NCBI RefSeq assembly: GCF_015160855.1 | Contig: NZ_CP063373.1 | Location: 3,038,001-3,102,000 of the forward strand | Length of the DNA: 64,000 nt | Direction: 5' to 3' | From: Streptomyces ferrugineus | GTDB taxonomy: Bacteria > Actinomycetota > Actinomycetes > Streptomycetales > Streptomycetaceae | Shown: one piece after another, positions 42,714-51,540 of the stretch | Layout: each line of letters starts with the position of its first letter | How positions within the stretch are numbered: the first letter of the stretch is position 1 | Program-made: the position numbers and the translations under genes | Notes under the pieces: model-generated | The model's input: only the letters and a program-made list of their open reading frames with translations | Database searches by the model: none | Told to the model about the DNA's origin: nothing

Positions 42714-43259
42714 CTATCCGGGCCGTCCCGCGGGGGCGTCGCCGGCTCCGCCCGCCCGATGGGCCCTGAGGCGCTCGAACGCCGCCAGCCCGTCCGGCAC
42801 CCACGCCCACTCGGCCAGCCGCCGCCGCAGCTCGGCCTCGGGCAGGAAGTCGTACCAGGCGACCTCCTCCACCTGAGGGCTCACCGGCAGCTCGCAGCGC
42901 ACCTCGTACACCGCCGACCACCAGGTCCGCCCGGCGCCGTCGTCGTAGAGGAACTTGAACAGATACCCCGGCCGCGGCAGGCCGCTCACCCCGAGCTCCT
43001 CCTCGGCCTCGCGCAGGGCGGCGTCGTCGTACGACTCGCCCGCGCCGACCACCCCGCCGACGAACATGTCGTACCGCGAGGGGAACACCAGCTTGGTGGC
43101 GGTGCGGCGATGCACGAAGAGCCGCCCCTGTGCGTCCCGCGCCTCGATGAAGACACAGCGGTGGCGCAGCCCCTTGGCGTAGGCCTCGCCGCGCGGGGAC
43201 CGTCCGACGACCCGGTCGTTCTCGTCGACGATGTCGAGGATCTCGTCAGCAGAACTCAT
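42714..43259 (-). CDS. Nudix hydrolase
   Basis: A 181-aa protein. The Nudix box G-x5-E-x7-REAEEELG is intact (GAGESYDDAALREAEEELGV), giving the metal-dependent pyrophosphatase centre. The N-terminus (EILDIVDENDRVVGRSPRGE; HRCVFIEARDAQGRLFVHRR) matches the YfcD/IDI-like group. The substrate is probably a nucleotide sugar or isoprenoid-like diphosphate, unproven. ATG 43259 is preferred over 43271. It ends 10 bp before the YidH-type gene start. Confidence 0.93.
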   Translation of the reverse strand: MSSADEILDIVDENDRVVGRSPRGEAYAKGLRHRCVFIEARDAQGRLFVHRRTATKLVFPSRYDMFVGGVVGAGESYDDAALREAEEELGVSGLPRPGYLFKFLYDDGAGRTWWSAVYEVRCELPVSPQVEEVAWYDFLPEAELRRRLAEWAWVPDGLAAFERLRAHRAGGAGDAPAGRPG

Positions 43260-43292
43260 GGGGCCATCCAAGCAGGGCGGCCCGGGTCCAGG

Positions 43293-44189
43293 TCAGGGCG
43301 TCTGGAGGGCGGGCGCAGGCCGCCGCGGCTGGGTCGCGCCGCACGGCATCGCCGAGTGCGTGCCGAGCATGATGATGCCCACCACGATGCCGGTGAGGCC
43401 GGCCGCCTCCCAGGCCAGGGCGCCCGCGTCGGTGCGCAGCCGGTCGCCGAGGAAGCCGACGCCGCAAAGGATGCCGGCCAGCGGCTGGGCGGCGGTCAGG
43501 GCGGGCAGGGACATGCGCAGGGACGCCGTCTCGAAGGCGCTCTGGACCAGGATCAGCCCGGTGAGACCGAGCGCCACCACGGCATACGGCTGCCAGCCGG
43601 TCAGGACCTCCATGATGCCGCCCTCGGCGAACCGCTGCCCGGTCACCCGCGTCAGGGCGTCCTGCACGCCGTAGAGGAGGCCGGCGGCGGTCGCCAGCAG
43701 CGCCGGACCCGAGCTGAGCCGGGAGCGCTTGGCGTATGCCGTGAGCAGCAGGGCCACTCCGATCATGACGCCGATGATCAGCCAGTGCCGGAGCGGGTCG
43801 TCGGTCGCCGTTCCCCCGCGTGGCTGGCCGGCGACGATGAACGCCGTCACACCGCCCGCGAGCAGTGCGAGGCCGATCCAGCCCTGGCGGCCCAGCGGCT
43901 GCTTGGTCTGGCGTCGGGAGAGCATCAGCGCGAACAGCAGGTTCGTCGCGAGCAGGGGTTCCACCAGGGAGATCTCGCCCTGGCCCAGCGCCATCGCACC
44001 CAGCGCCATACCGACCACCATCAGGCCGATGCCGCCGAGCCAGCGCGGCACCTTCATCAGGTCGAGCAGGATCCGCGGCGAGAGGAAGTCGCTCAGCGGC
44101 GCCTTCTGGGCCGCGTTCTGCTGGAGGACGAAGCCGAAGCCCAGACAGCACGCAGCGGTCACGGCGAGTATCAGAATCTGGAGCGACAC
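43293..44189 (-). CDS. DMT-superfamily membrane protein (EamA-like)
   Basis: A 298-aa protein with nine to ten helices. GTG 44189 (GAGG 9 nt upstream) is chosen because it places the first helix (LILAVTAACCLGFGFVLQQN) at the N-terminus; the longer frame adds a non-hydrophobic start. The pattern LVEPLLATNLLFALMLSRR and AAQPLAGILCGVGFLGDRL is typical of magnesium-transporter-NIPA-like/DMT proteins. The substrate is unknown. Confidence 0.85.
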   Translation of the reverse strand: MSLQILILAVTAACCLGFGFVLQQNAAQKAPLSDFLSPRILLDLMKVPRWLGGIGLMVVGMALGAMALGQGEISLVEPLLATNLLFALMLSRRQTKQPLGRQGWIGLALLAGGVTAFIVAGQPRGGTATDDPLRHWLIIGVMIGVALLLTAYAKRSRLSSGPALLATAAGLLYGVQDALTRVTGQRFAEGGIMEVLTGWQPYAVVALGLTGLILVQSAFETASLRMSLPALTAAQPLAGILCGVGFLGDRLRTDAGALAWEAAGLTGIVVGIIMLGTHSAMPCGATQPRRPAPALQTP

Positions 44190-44453
44190 GCTGCGTACCT
44201 CGAATCCTGCCGGGCGGACGGGATGCGTAAGGGCCGACTGTAGCGGCCCCGAGCCCGGCGTGCGCGTCCTGCAATCCTGCGGGGCGCAGGACGAGGATGC
44301 CATGACGTACGCCACACAGTCCGAATAAATCCGGCATTGCGGACAGCCCGTATGTCACAACTGCCCCATCGGTAACGGGACTTGACGCGTGTAACGACTC
44401 GACGGCCCTTGACGCGAACCCTTGGCTGAGGGTTTGCTGCGAGTGATCGTTCG

Positions 44454-45443
44454 ATGACTGTCCACAATGTGCTCACAACAGGACCCAAAACGGTGTCCCC
44501 ACCTCCGCCACCCCTCGGCCGTGGTCGCAAGCGCGCCGCCCACGCCTTCGACGAGGCCCTCGACGACGCCGAGCTCGCCGCCGCCCGCGCCGCTCTGGCC
44601 CAGGGCCGCTGGCAGACCGCCCGCTCGCTGCTCGCCCGCACCGGCGACGACTGGGACCGCCGGGGGCACCGCGTCACCGTCCTCGCCCAGGAGCCGCACT
44701 GCGCCCCCTGGACCCGTGACTGGCTGCTCGCCGAGCCCGACTCCGCCGACGCCGCCGTCCTGCTCGCCCTCGCCCAGGTCCGGCGGGCCTTACGCGGCAA
44801 GGAGAAACCGGTCCGCGCCCGCGAGTCCTGCCACGCCGCCGCCGAGCTCGCACCCGCCGACCCCACCCCCTGGCTCGGCCTGCTCATGCTGGAGTGCGCC
44901 CTGGGCGCCGAACCCGAGGTGCGCCGCCTGTTCGCCGAGGTCCGCGCCCGCTACCCCGACCACCACCACGCCCACCATCTGATGGCCGCCCGGCTCGCCG
45001 AGCACCGGTCCGGCACCGGTGTCGACCCGCTGCACGAGGTGTACGACTTCGCCAACGCGGCCGCCGAGCGGGCCCCCGCCGACTCCCCGCTGGCCATCCT
45101 CCCGGTCGTCGCCCACGCCGAGCGCTACCGCGTCCTCGCGGCGGCGGGCCACGAACCCCGGGACGCCACCGCCTCCGGGCACTGGACCGGCCGCCGGGCC
45201 CGGCAGGTGATGCGGGCCGCCTTCGACTGGTGGCTGGAGTGGGAGCAGGAGGGCCATCCGCGCCGCCTGATCGACCTGAACTTCCTCGCCCACGCCAAGG
45301 TCTGCGAAGGCCGCGGCGCCGAGGCCGCCGCCCTGTTCCACCGCATCGGCGAACACGCCACCCCGTCCCCGTGGTCGTACCCGGACCGCGACCCGTACCC
45401 CGCCTTCCGCGCCGCACGCGACACCGCGCTCGGCACGGCGTAA
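44454..45443 (+). CDS. Hypothetical helical-repeat (TPR-like) protein
   Basis: A 329-aa soluble protein I do not recognise by name. After a Pro-rich start, the sequence is a series of short helices rich in Ala, Leu and Arg (AAARAALAQGRWQTARSLLA; AVLLALAQVRRALRGKEKPV) with aromatic WLxxL positions. This suggests TPR- or SEL1-like helical repeats. Coding bias is good over its whole length. The 264 bp before it contain two CTTGACGCG direct repeats, possibly promoter elements. The start has no clear ribosome site. Confidence 0.7.
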   Translation: MTVHNVLTTGPKTVSPPPPPLGRGRKRAAHAFDEALDDAELAAARAALAQGRWQTARSLLARTGDDWDRRGHRVTVLAQEPHCAPWTRDWLLAEPDSADAAVLLALAQVRRALRGKEKPVRARESCHAAAELAPADPTPWLGLLMLECALGAEPEVRRLFAEVRARYPDHHHAHHLMAARLAEHRSGTGVDPLHEVYDFANAAAERAPADSPLAILPVVAHAERYRVLAAAGHEPRDATASGHWTGRRARQVMRAAFDWWLEWEQEGHPRRLIDLNFLAHAKVCEGRGAEAAALFHRIGEHATPSPWSYPDRDPYPAFRAARDTALGTA

Positions 45444-45480
45444 CGCCCCCCAACCGCAGTCGACCCAAGGACGGTCCCCG

Positions 45481-47028
45481 ATGACCACGGGCAGTTCCAG
45501 CACCAGCAGAGCCACCGCGGACGGCGGCGGCATCAGTACGTTCAAGGGGCAGGACCGCGCCCTGCGCGCCGACCGGCTGGGCACCACGGGCCTGCTGCTG
45601 TCCGTGCTCGCCGCCACCGCGCCCCTCATGGTCGTCGCGGGTGTCATGCCCACGACCTTCGGGGTGATGGGCATCCTCGGCCAGCCGCTGCTCTTCGTGA
45701 TCCTCGGCCTGGTCCTCGCCCTCTTCAGCGTCGGGTACGCCGAGATGAGCCGGCACGTGCACAACGCCGGCGCCTTCTACGCCTACATCTCCCGCGGCCT
45801 CGGCGGCACGGCCGGCGCCGGCGCCGCGATGGTCGCGCTCGTCGCCTACAACTCCCTCCAGGTCGGCATCTACGGCATCTTCGGCTTCGAGGTCTCCGGA
45901 CTGTTCGCCACCTACCTGGAGATGGACGTCGCCTGGTGGATACCGGCCATGCTCGCCGCCCTCGTGGTCGGCGCGCTCGGCTGGCTGAAGATCGACCTCA
46001 ACGCGCGTGTGCTCGGGGTGCTGCTGCTCATCGAGGTGATCCTCGTCGTCATCTTCGACGTGGCCGCCCTCGGCAGCCCCGGCCCGGAGGGCCTGTCCCT
46101 GCACGCCTTCAACCCGGACACGCTCACCGGCGCCGGCTTCGGCACCGCGCTGTGCTTCTCCGTCGCCGCGTTCCTCGGCTTCGAGCAGGCCCCCGTCTAC
46201 GCCGAGGAGACCAGCCGCCCGCACGTCCTGGTGCCCCGGGTGATGTTCCTGGCCATCGGCGGCATCGCGGTGTTCTACACGATCACCTGCTGGGCGTACA
46301 CCGTCGCCGCCGGGCCGTCGGCCATCGTCGGCACCGCCGAGAAGCAGAGCGCGGGCCTGCTGTTCTTCCTCACCACCGACCTGCTCGGCGAGACCTTCAC
46401 CGACGTCCTGCACGTGCTGTTCGTGACCGGCATGTTCGCGGCGATGCTCAGCTTCCACAACGTCGTCGCGCGCTACGCCTTCGCCATGGGCCGCGAGGGA
46501 CTGCTGCCGTCCGCCTTCGGCCGCACCAGCGGCGCCAGCGGCGCCCCCGGCACCGGATCGCTGCTGCAGACCGTGGTCGCCCTCGTCGTCGTCGCCGCCT
46601 TCGCGCTCGCCGACGACAAGCCGACCGGCGACCCGACCGCACCGGTCCTGCACCTGTTCACCTGGATGGGCAGCCTCGGCGCGCTGGGCGTCGCCGCGCT
46701 GATGGCCGCCGCGTCGATCTCGGTCATCGCCTTCTTCGTCCGCCGCGGGGCCGCGGCCACCCAGTTCTGGCGGCTGGCCGCCTCCGGGCTCTCGGTCGTC
46801 GCGCTGGTCTTCATCGTCGTCTACACCGTCAAGGACTTCGACGTGCTGATCGGCGCGGGCCCCGACTCGTCCCTGAGCTGGGCGCTGCCCGCCGTCATCG
46901 CCCTCGCCCTGGTCGTCGGCCTGGTCCAGGGCCTGCTGCTGCGCTCCCGCGCCCCCGAGCGGCACGCCCGCATCGGGCTCGGCAACGAGGCGTTCCAGCT
47001 GGAGAAGGCGGCGGCGGATCAGTCGTAG
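45481..47028 (+). CDS. APC family amino acid permease
   Basis: A 515-aa, 12-helix transporter of the amino acid-polyamine-organocation superfamily. The first helix is preceded by DRLGTTGLLLSVLAATAPLMVVAG, and FGTALCFSVAAFLGFEQAPVYAEE contains the conserved helix-6 FxGFE-like motif. An amino acid or amine is the likely substrate. A cytosolic tail of about 25 residues follows the last helix. It starts 37 bp after the helical-repeat gene, so the two may share a transcript. Confidence 0.92.
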   Translation: MTTGSSSTSRATADGGGISTFKGQDRALRADRLGTTGLLLSVLAATAPLMVVAGVMPTTFGVMGILGQPLLFVILGLVLALFSVGYAEMSRHVHNAGAFYAYISRGLGGTAGAGAAMVALVAYNSLQVGIYGIFGFEVSGLFATYLEMDVAWWIPAMLAALVVGALGWLKIDLNARVLGVLLLIEVILVVIFDVAALGSPGPEGLSLHAFNPDTLTGAGFGTALCFSVAAFLGFEQAPVYAEETSRPHVLVPRVMFLAIGGIAVFYTITCWAYTVAAGPSAIVGTAEKQSAGLLFFLTTDLLGETFTDVLHVLFVTGMFAAMLSFHNVVARYAFAMGREGLLPSAFGRTSGASGAPGTGSLLQTVVALVVVAAFALADDKPTGDPTAPVLHLFTWMGSLGALGVAALMAAASISVIAFFVRRGAAATQFWRLAASGLSVVALVFIVVYTVKDFDVLIGAGPDSSLSWALPAVIALALVVGLVQGLLLRSRAPERHARIGLGNEAFQLEKAAADQS

Positions 47029-47078
47029 CGCGGGACCGCTCATGAGAGCCGCGCAAGAAGTGATTACGGAACCCTGAC

Positions 47079-47120
47079 GAGCACCCGCGATCCCTGGTCC
47101 GCCCGGGGTCGCGGGTGTTC
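47079..47120 (+). terminator. Hairpin terminator after the permease
   Basis: A 16-bp stem, GAGCACCCGCGATCCC against GGGGTCGCGGGTGTTC, contains two G-U pairs and a 10-nt loop. It sits 50 bp after the permease stop and just before the next gene's GTG. Confidence 0.7.
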
Positions 47121-47130
47121 GAATGAGCGG

Positions 47131-47880
47131 GTGAACCCCGAAGAACCCGAGAACGAGGGCGAAGGTCGCGGCGAGGAGAAGGGCAAGCCGATCGGCCGCC
47201 GTGTCCTGCTCGGCACCCTCGGCCTGGGCGCCCTCGGCGTGGTCACCGCGCCCACCCTGCAACGCGGACTGGAGTCGTTCCTCGCGAGCGCCTCCGACAA
47301 GGACCCCACCGGCCTGACCGAGCTGCTGCCCAACGGTGGCGGCTTCCGCTACTACTCGGTGGTCTCCTCCGTCCCCCGCAAGAACGCCGCCACCTACCGC
47401 CTCAAGATCGACGGCCTGGTGGACAGCCCCAGGACCTACACGCTGGCCGACCTGCGCGCCCTGCCGCAGACCCGGATCGTGCGCGACGTCCAGTGCGTCA
47501 CCGGGTGGCGGGTGCCCAGCACGCCGTTCGAGGGGGTCCGCCTGTCCGAACTGCTCGACGCCGCGGGGGTGCGCGAGGGCGCCGGCGCGGTGCGCTTCAC
47601 CTGCTTCGACGGCGCGTACAGCGAGAGCCTCACCCTCGACCAGGCCCGCCGCGCGGACGTCCTGGTCGCCCTGCGGATGCAGGACAAGGACCTGGGCCAC
47701 TCCCACGGCGGCCCGGTCCGCCTCTATGTGGCCCCCATGTACTTCTACAAGTCGGCCAAGTGGCTCTCCGGCATCACCGTCACCGAGGACGTGCAGCCGG
47801 GCTACTGGGAGGAGCGGGGCTACGACGTCGACGCCTGGGTCGGCCGCTCCAACGGACGCGACGACAAGCCCACGAGTTGA
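47131..47880 (+). CDS. Tat-exported molybdopterin oxidoreductase (sulfite oxidase / MsrP-like)
   Basis: A 249-aa protein from GTG 47131. An acidic N-terminus precedes a twin-arginine leader (IGRRVLLGTLGLGALGVVTA). The single Oxidoreductase_molyb domain follows, with the molybdenum-ligand cysteine C122 in VRDVQCVTGWRVP and the tract GGPVRLYVAPMYFYKSAKWL. With the adjacent cytochrome b-type gene it resembles the MsrP-MsrQ (YedY-YedZ) pair, in which methionine sulfoxide repair outside the membrane draws electrons from a haem membrane protein. Substrate is inferred only. Confidence 0.9.
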   Translation: MNPEEPENEGEGRGEEKGKPIGRRVLLGTLGLGALGVVTAPTLQRGLESFLASASDKDPTGLTELLPNGGGFRYYSVVSSVPRKNAATYRLKIDGLVDSPRTYTLADLRALPQTRIVRDVQCVTGWRVPSTPFEGVRLSELLDAAGVREGAGAVRFTCFDGAYSESLTLDQARRADVLVALRMQDKDLGHSHGGPVRLYVAPMYFYKSAKWLSGITVTEDVQPGYWEERGYDVDAWVGRSNGRDDKPTS

Positions 47881-47882
47881 CG

Positions 47883-48506
47883 ATGAGCCTACGAGTCGAC
47901 ACCCCCGGCCCGACCACCGGCGTCCGCCGCTTCGGCCCGACCACCCGCTGGGTGCACCGCACGACGGCCACGCTGATGGGCGTGTGCGTGGTGACGGCGG
48001 CCTGTCTCTACGTCCCGCAGCTCGCCGAACTCGTCGGCCGCCGCGAGTTGGTCGTCCGCGTCCACGAATGGGCCGGACTGGCCCTGCCCGTGCCCGTCCT
48101 GGCCGGCCTGGCCTCCCGGCTGTTCCGCGCCGACCTCGGCTTCCTCAACCGCTTCGGCCCGCACGACCGCGTCTGGCTGCGTGCCGCCCTGCACCGCGAC
48201 AAGCGGCGCTCATCCCGACCCGCGGGCAAGTTCAACGCCGGGCAGAAGATCTACGCGGCCTGGATCGCCGGCGCCACGCTGGTGATGCTCGGCACCGGCC
48301 TCATCATGTGGTTCACCCATCTCACGCCTCTCCAGTGGCGCACCAGCGCGACCTTCGTCCACGACTGGCTGGCCCTCACCATCGGCATCGTCCTCGCCGG
48401 CCACATCGGCATGGCCCTGGGCGATCCGGAGGCCCGCCGGGGCATGCGCACCGGGATGGTCAGCCGTGAGTGGGCCGAGCGGGAGCATCGGTTGTGGCGA
48501 CACTGA
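47883..48506 (+). CDS. Cytochrome b561-type membrane haem protein
   Basis: A 207-aa protein with four predicted helices. Conserved histidines suit haem ligation: H25 (TRWVHRTTA), H61 (VRVHEWAG), H159 (FVHDWLAL) and H172 (AGHIGMAL). The pattern matches the cytochrome b/b6 domain of formate-dehydrogenase gamma and YedZ-like partners. It starts 2 bp after the molybdoenzyme stop and very likely passes electrons to it. A long open frame of the opposite gene runs into its 3' part. Confidence 0.88.
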   Translation: MSLRVDTPGPTTGVRRFGPTTRWVHRTTATLMGVCVVTAACLYVPQLAELVGRRELVVRVHEWAGLALPVPVLAGLASRLFRADLGFLNRFGPHDRVWLRAALHRDKRRSSRPAGKFNAGQKIYAAWIAGATLVMLGTGLIMWFTHLTPLQWRTSATFVHDWLALTIGIVLAGHIGMALGDPEARRGMRTGMVSREWAEREHRLWRH

Positions 48507-49577
48507 CACGGCGAGGGTGACGGGTTCCGGCTGCGGTGGCGATTCCGCGGCGCCGGGGGTCCCCGTGCTCGGGTCAGGGACCACGTCGGCGGCCGCGACC
48601 GTGAAGGCGCCGGGCAGCCGCACCTCGGTGCCGGCGTACCGTACGGCGACGTCGGCGGGGCCCGGCTCCAGTGCCGGTACGGCCACGGACAGCACCACCG
48701 TGCCGCCCGGCTCCGGCCGCAGCACGGGCACCCCGGGCACCTGCAGCCCACCGATGCTCACGGCCGCGCCCCGCAGCAGCTCGGCAGGGTCGAAGTGGAC
48801 GTCCGTCAGCTCGATCCCGATCACCTCACCGGGCTCGGCCGCACCGTCGCCGCCCGTGTCCACCCCGGCGATCCGGTAGCCGCACGCCGGGGCACCGCTC
48901 GTCGAGGGCTTCAGCCGCACGGTGGCGCCGGGATGCCGCCGGTGGAAGTCGAGCAGCCCGCCCAGCACGTCGTACGCGGCACGCCCCTTGCAGGAGCCGG
49001 CCCGGTCCGCCGCCGCGGCATGCTCTCGGGCCGCCTCCTCCCAGCCGCCGCCCTCGCCCTGTACGGCCAGACAGGCGGTGGCCAGGCCGCGCAGCAGCGC
49101 CCAGTCGCCGTCGGCCGGCGTCCGGGGGATGACGTTCAGCGCGCTCCGGCACTCGGCGGGGTCGCGCAGCAGGTCGTACACGCTCGCCGGGTCGGGGGTG
49201 CTGTCGGCGTCCGGTGAGTCGGGGCCGGGCGGGAGCCACTCGGGGACTTCGAGGAGCTTGTGGGTCACGGAGGGGCTGGGGGAGGGGCTCGCGGGCGCGC
49301 TCGTCGTGCCGCGGCCCTCGGCGGCGCTCGGCGTGCCCGTGAGGGCGGGTGCGCCGATGTGCCCGTCGGGCTGTGGCCGTACCGGAGGGGCGACGCCGCT
49401 CGGCAGGCCGGAGGGGAGGCCGGGGGGACCGGTTGTGGGGCCGGCGGTCACGGTGGTGTCGCCGCGGCCCCTGCCGTCCGCCGGACCACCCCCGTCACCG
49501 GTGAAGGCCACGGTGGCCACCGCCACCGCCCCTACGACGAACAGCCCCGAGATACGCATCCCGAGGGAAACCGCCAT
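48210..49577 (-). CDS. Secreted hypothetical protein, open frame overlaps the cytochrome gene
   Basis: A 455-aa frame. The N-terminus has a hydrophobic leader (ISGLFVVGAVAVATVAF) then a Gly/Pro/Thr-rich linker to about residue 110. The central part (DPASVYDLLRDPAECRSALN to about residue 345) has paired cysteines and a beta-rich domain with YRIAGVDTGGDG. The last ~100 residues are antisense to the cytochrome gene and look non-coding (Glu/Gly/Asp-rich shadow). The natural end is probably near 48500; a lost stop or frameshift is likely. Function unknown. Confidence 0.6.
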   Translation of the reverse strand: MAVSLGMRISGLFVVGAVAVATVAFTGDGGGPADGRGRGDTTVTAGPTTGPPGLPSGLPSGVAPPVRPQPDGHIGAPALTGTPSAAEGRGTTSAPASPSPSPSVTHKLLEVPEWLPPGPDSPDADSTPDPASVYDLLRDPAECRSALNVIPRTPADGDWALLRGLATACLAVQGEGGGWEEAAREHAAAADRAGSCKGRAAYDVLGGLLDFHRRHPGATVRLKPSTSGAPACGYRIAGVDTGGDGAAEPGEVIGIELTDVHFDPAELLRGAAVSIGGLQVPGVPVLRPEPGGTVVLSVAVPALEPGPADVAVRYAGTEVRLPGAFTVAAADVVPDPSTGTPGAAESPPQPEPVTLAVSVSPQPMLPLGPLTADHPGAHAPAGLRIAQGHADVAGEDDADGEGQPVVDEGRAGAPLERREMGEPHDEAGAEHHQRGAGDPGRVDLLPGVELARGSG

Positions 49578-49711
49578 GACGCCCCCCGTTGTTCGTGCCC
49601 CCGGGCTGTGACAGCCTCCGGGGTCACCTCATCATCGGGCCGAACACGTCCCTGGGGAAGCCGCTCCGGGTGATCGCCGATGCGAGTTGCGACACTCGGC
49701 ACGGCGGACGT

Positions 49712-50737
49712 TCAGCCTCCGAAGTCCAGCAGCACCTTGCACGACCGGCTCCGGTCGGCCGCCAGCGCGAACGCCGACTCGGCCTCCCGCACCGGCAGCA
49801 CCGCGCTGACCAGCCCGTCGAACGACGGCTCGGCGGCGAGCAGTTCCAGCGCCGCGTCGAACTCGGCGTCGAAGCGGAACGCCCCGCGCAGCTCGATCTC
49901 CCGGCTCACCACGAGGTTGCCCGCGAACGGACTGTGCCCCGGCGGCAGCATCCCGAGCTGCACCACGACGCCGCCGCGCCGCACCAGCCGCAGACAGCTG
50001 TCAAGGCCGGCCGCCACCCCCGACGCCTCGATCGCCACGTCCACCTCCGAGGGCCACCCGGCGTCGTCCGGATGATCCGCCCGTACGACGGTGTCGGCGC
50101 CGGCGATCCGCGCGTACCCGAGGGCCGTCGGCAGCAGGTCCGTCACCGTCACCCGCGCGGCTCCCGCGGCCCGCACCGCCGCGACGACCAGACAGCCGAT
50201 GGGCCCGGCACCGGTGACCAGGACGTGCCTGCCCGCCACCGCCCCGGCCCGGCGCACCGCGTGCAGTGCCACGGACAGCGGCTCGGCGAGCGCCGCCCGC
50301 CGCAGGCCGAGGCCGTCCGGGAGCGGCCGCAACTGCCTGGCCGGCACCGCCACTCGGGCCGCGAACCCGCCCTGCACGTGTGGAAACCGCGCCGCACTGC
50401 CGAGATAGCGGGTGTCCCGGCACACATGGCGCCGCCCGTCCGCGCACTCCGGGCAGCCGTCGCAGGGGGTGGCGGGGTGCACGGCGACGGCCGTACCGGC
50501 GAGGGGACCCGAGGCCCCGTCGCCGTACGCCACGACCGTCCCGACGACCTCGTGCCCGAGCAGCATCGGCTCCCGCAGCCGGAAGTCGCCGACCCCGCCG
50601 TGCCGCCAGTAGTGCAGATCGGAGCCGCAGACCCCGCCGTAGCGCACGGCCACCAGCGCCTGTCCGGGGCCGGGCTGCGGCGCCGGCAGTTCCTCGACCC
50701 GCAGGTCGCCCTGACCGTGGATCACACAACCGAGCAT
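49712..50737 (-). CDS. idnD: Zinc alcohol dehydrogenase, L-idonate 5-dehydrogenase type
   Basis: A 341-aa MDR enzyme. Catalytic zinc ligands are C37 (GVCGSDLHYW), H62 and E63 (GHEVVG); a four-cysteine structural site is in CDGCPECADGRRHVC. The cofactor motif VTGAGPIGCLVVAA follows. The GSDLHYWRHGGVGDF tract is typical of L-idonate 5-dehydrogenase, which makes 5-ketogluconate. It is the last gene of the gluconate operon, 14 bp after the SDR that would reduce 5-ketogluconate to gluconate. Confidence 0.9.
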   Translation of the reverse strand: MLGCVIHGQGDLRVEELPAPQPGPGQALVAVRYGGVCGSDLHYWRHGGVGDFRLREPMLLGHEVVGTVVAYGDGASGPLAGTAVAVHPATPCDGCPECADGRRHVCRDTRYLGSAARFPHVQGGFAARVAVPARQLRPLPDGLGLRRAALAEPLSVALHAVRRAGAVAGRHVLVTGAGPIGCLVVAAVRAAGAARVTVTDLLPTALGYARIAGADTVVRADHPDDAGWPSEVDVAIEASGVAAGLDSCLRLVRRGGVVVQLGMLPPGHSPFAGNLVVSREIELRGAFRFDAEFDAALELLAAEPSFDGLVSAVLPVREAESAFALAADRSRSCKVLLDFGG

Positions 50738-50751
50738 GTCCGAGGCCTCCT

Positions 50752-51513
50752 TCACAGCACGCTGGTCATGCCGCCGTCGACATACAGCACCTGTCCGCCG
50801 ACGAAGTCCGCGGCCGGCGAGGCGAGGAACAGCAGCCCGCCCACCAGGTCCTCGGTACGGCCCCAGCGGCCGGCCGGGGTGCGGCGGCGCACCCACGCGC
50901 TGAACTCCTCGTCCCGGACCAGGGGCTCGGTCAGCTCGGTCTCGATGTAGCCGGGGCCGAGGCCGTTGACCTGGACGCCGTACGGGCCCCAGTCGGCGCA
51001 CATGCCCTTGGTGAGCATCTTCAGCGCGCCCTTGGTGGCGGCGTAGGGCGCGATGCCCGGGCGGACCACCTCGCTCTGCAGCGAGCAGATGTTGACGATC
51101 TTCCCGTGGCCGCGTTCCGTCATCCGCCGGGCGGCCTCCCGGCCGACCAGGAACGCGCTGGTGAGGTTGGTGTCCAGGATGCGGTGCCAGTCCGCGTCGG
51201 CGAACTCCAGCAGGGGTGCGCGCAGTTGCATCCCCGCGTTGTTGACCAGGATGTCGAGCGGGCCCACCCGCTCCTCGACGTCCGCGATCCCGGCGGCCAC
51301 CGAGTGGCCGTCGGTGACGTCGAACACGGCCGTGTGGACGTCGCCGGGCAGTTCCCCGGCGGCCTTGGCGAGGCGTTCGCGGTCGCGCCCGTTGAGGACC
51401 ACCGTGCAGCCGGCCTCGGCCAGGCCGCGGGCGAGCGCCAGGCCGATGCCCCGGCTGGAGCCGGTGACCAGGGCGGTGCGGCCGCCGATGTCGAAGAGGG
51501 GGTGAGCCGTCAT
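50752..51513 (-). CDS. Gluconate 5-dehydrogenase-like SDR
   Basis: A 253-aa short-chain dehydrogenase. The cofactor motif TGSSRGIG is at residues 17-24, NNAG follows, and the active site has YAATKGALK. The protein closely follows the Gno/IdnO pattern (LFDIGGRTALVTGSSRGIGL; LNGRDRERLAKAAGEL). It interconverts D-gluconate and 5-ketogluconate. Its position between gntP and idnD supports this. Confidence 0.92.
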   Translation of the reverse strand: MTAHPLFDIGGRTALVTGSSRGIGLALARGLAEAGCTVVLNGRDRERLAKAAGELPGDVHTAVFDVTDGHSVAAGIADVEERVGPLDILVNNAGMQLRAPLLEFADADWHRILDTNLTSAFLVGREAARRMTERGHGKIVNICSLQSEVVRPGIAPYAATKGALKMLTKGMCADWGPYGVQVNGLGPGYIETELTEPLVRDEEFSAWVRRRTPAGRWGRTEDLVGGLLFLASPAADFVGGQVLYVDGGMTSVL

Positions 51514-51540
51514 CGTCGTATCCCTGAAGGTGTCGTAGCG

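Noticed and set aside
44884..47706. A 940-aa minus-strand frame across three genes
   Set aside because: Low-complexity Glu/Gly/Asp shadow opposite the permease and neighbours.
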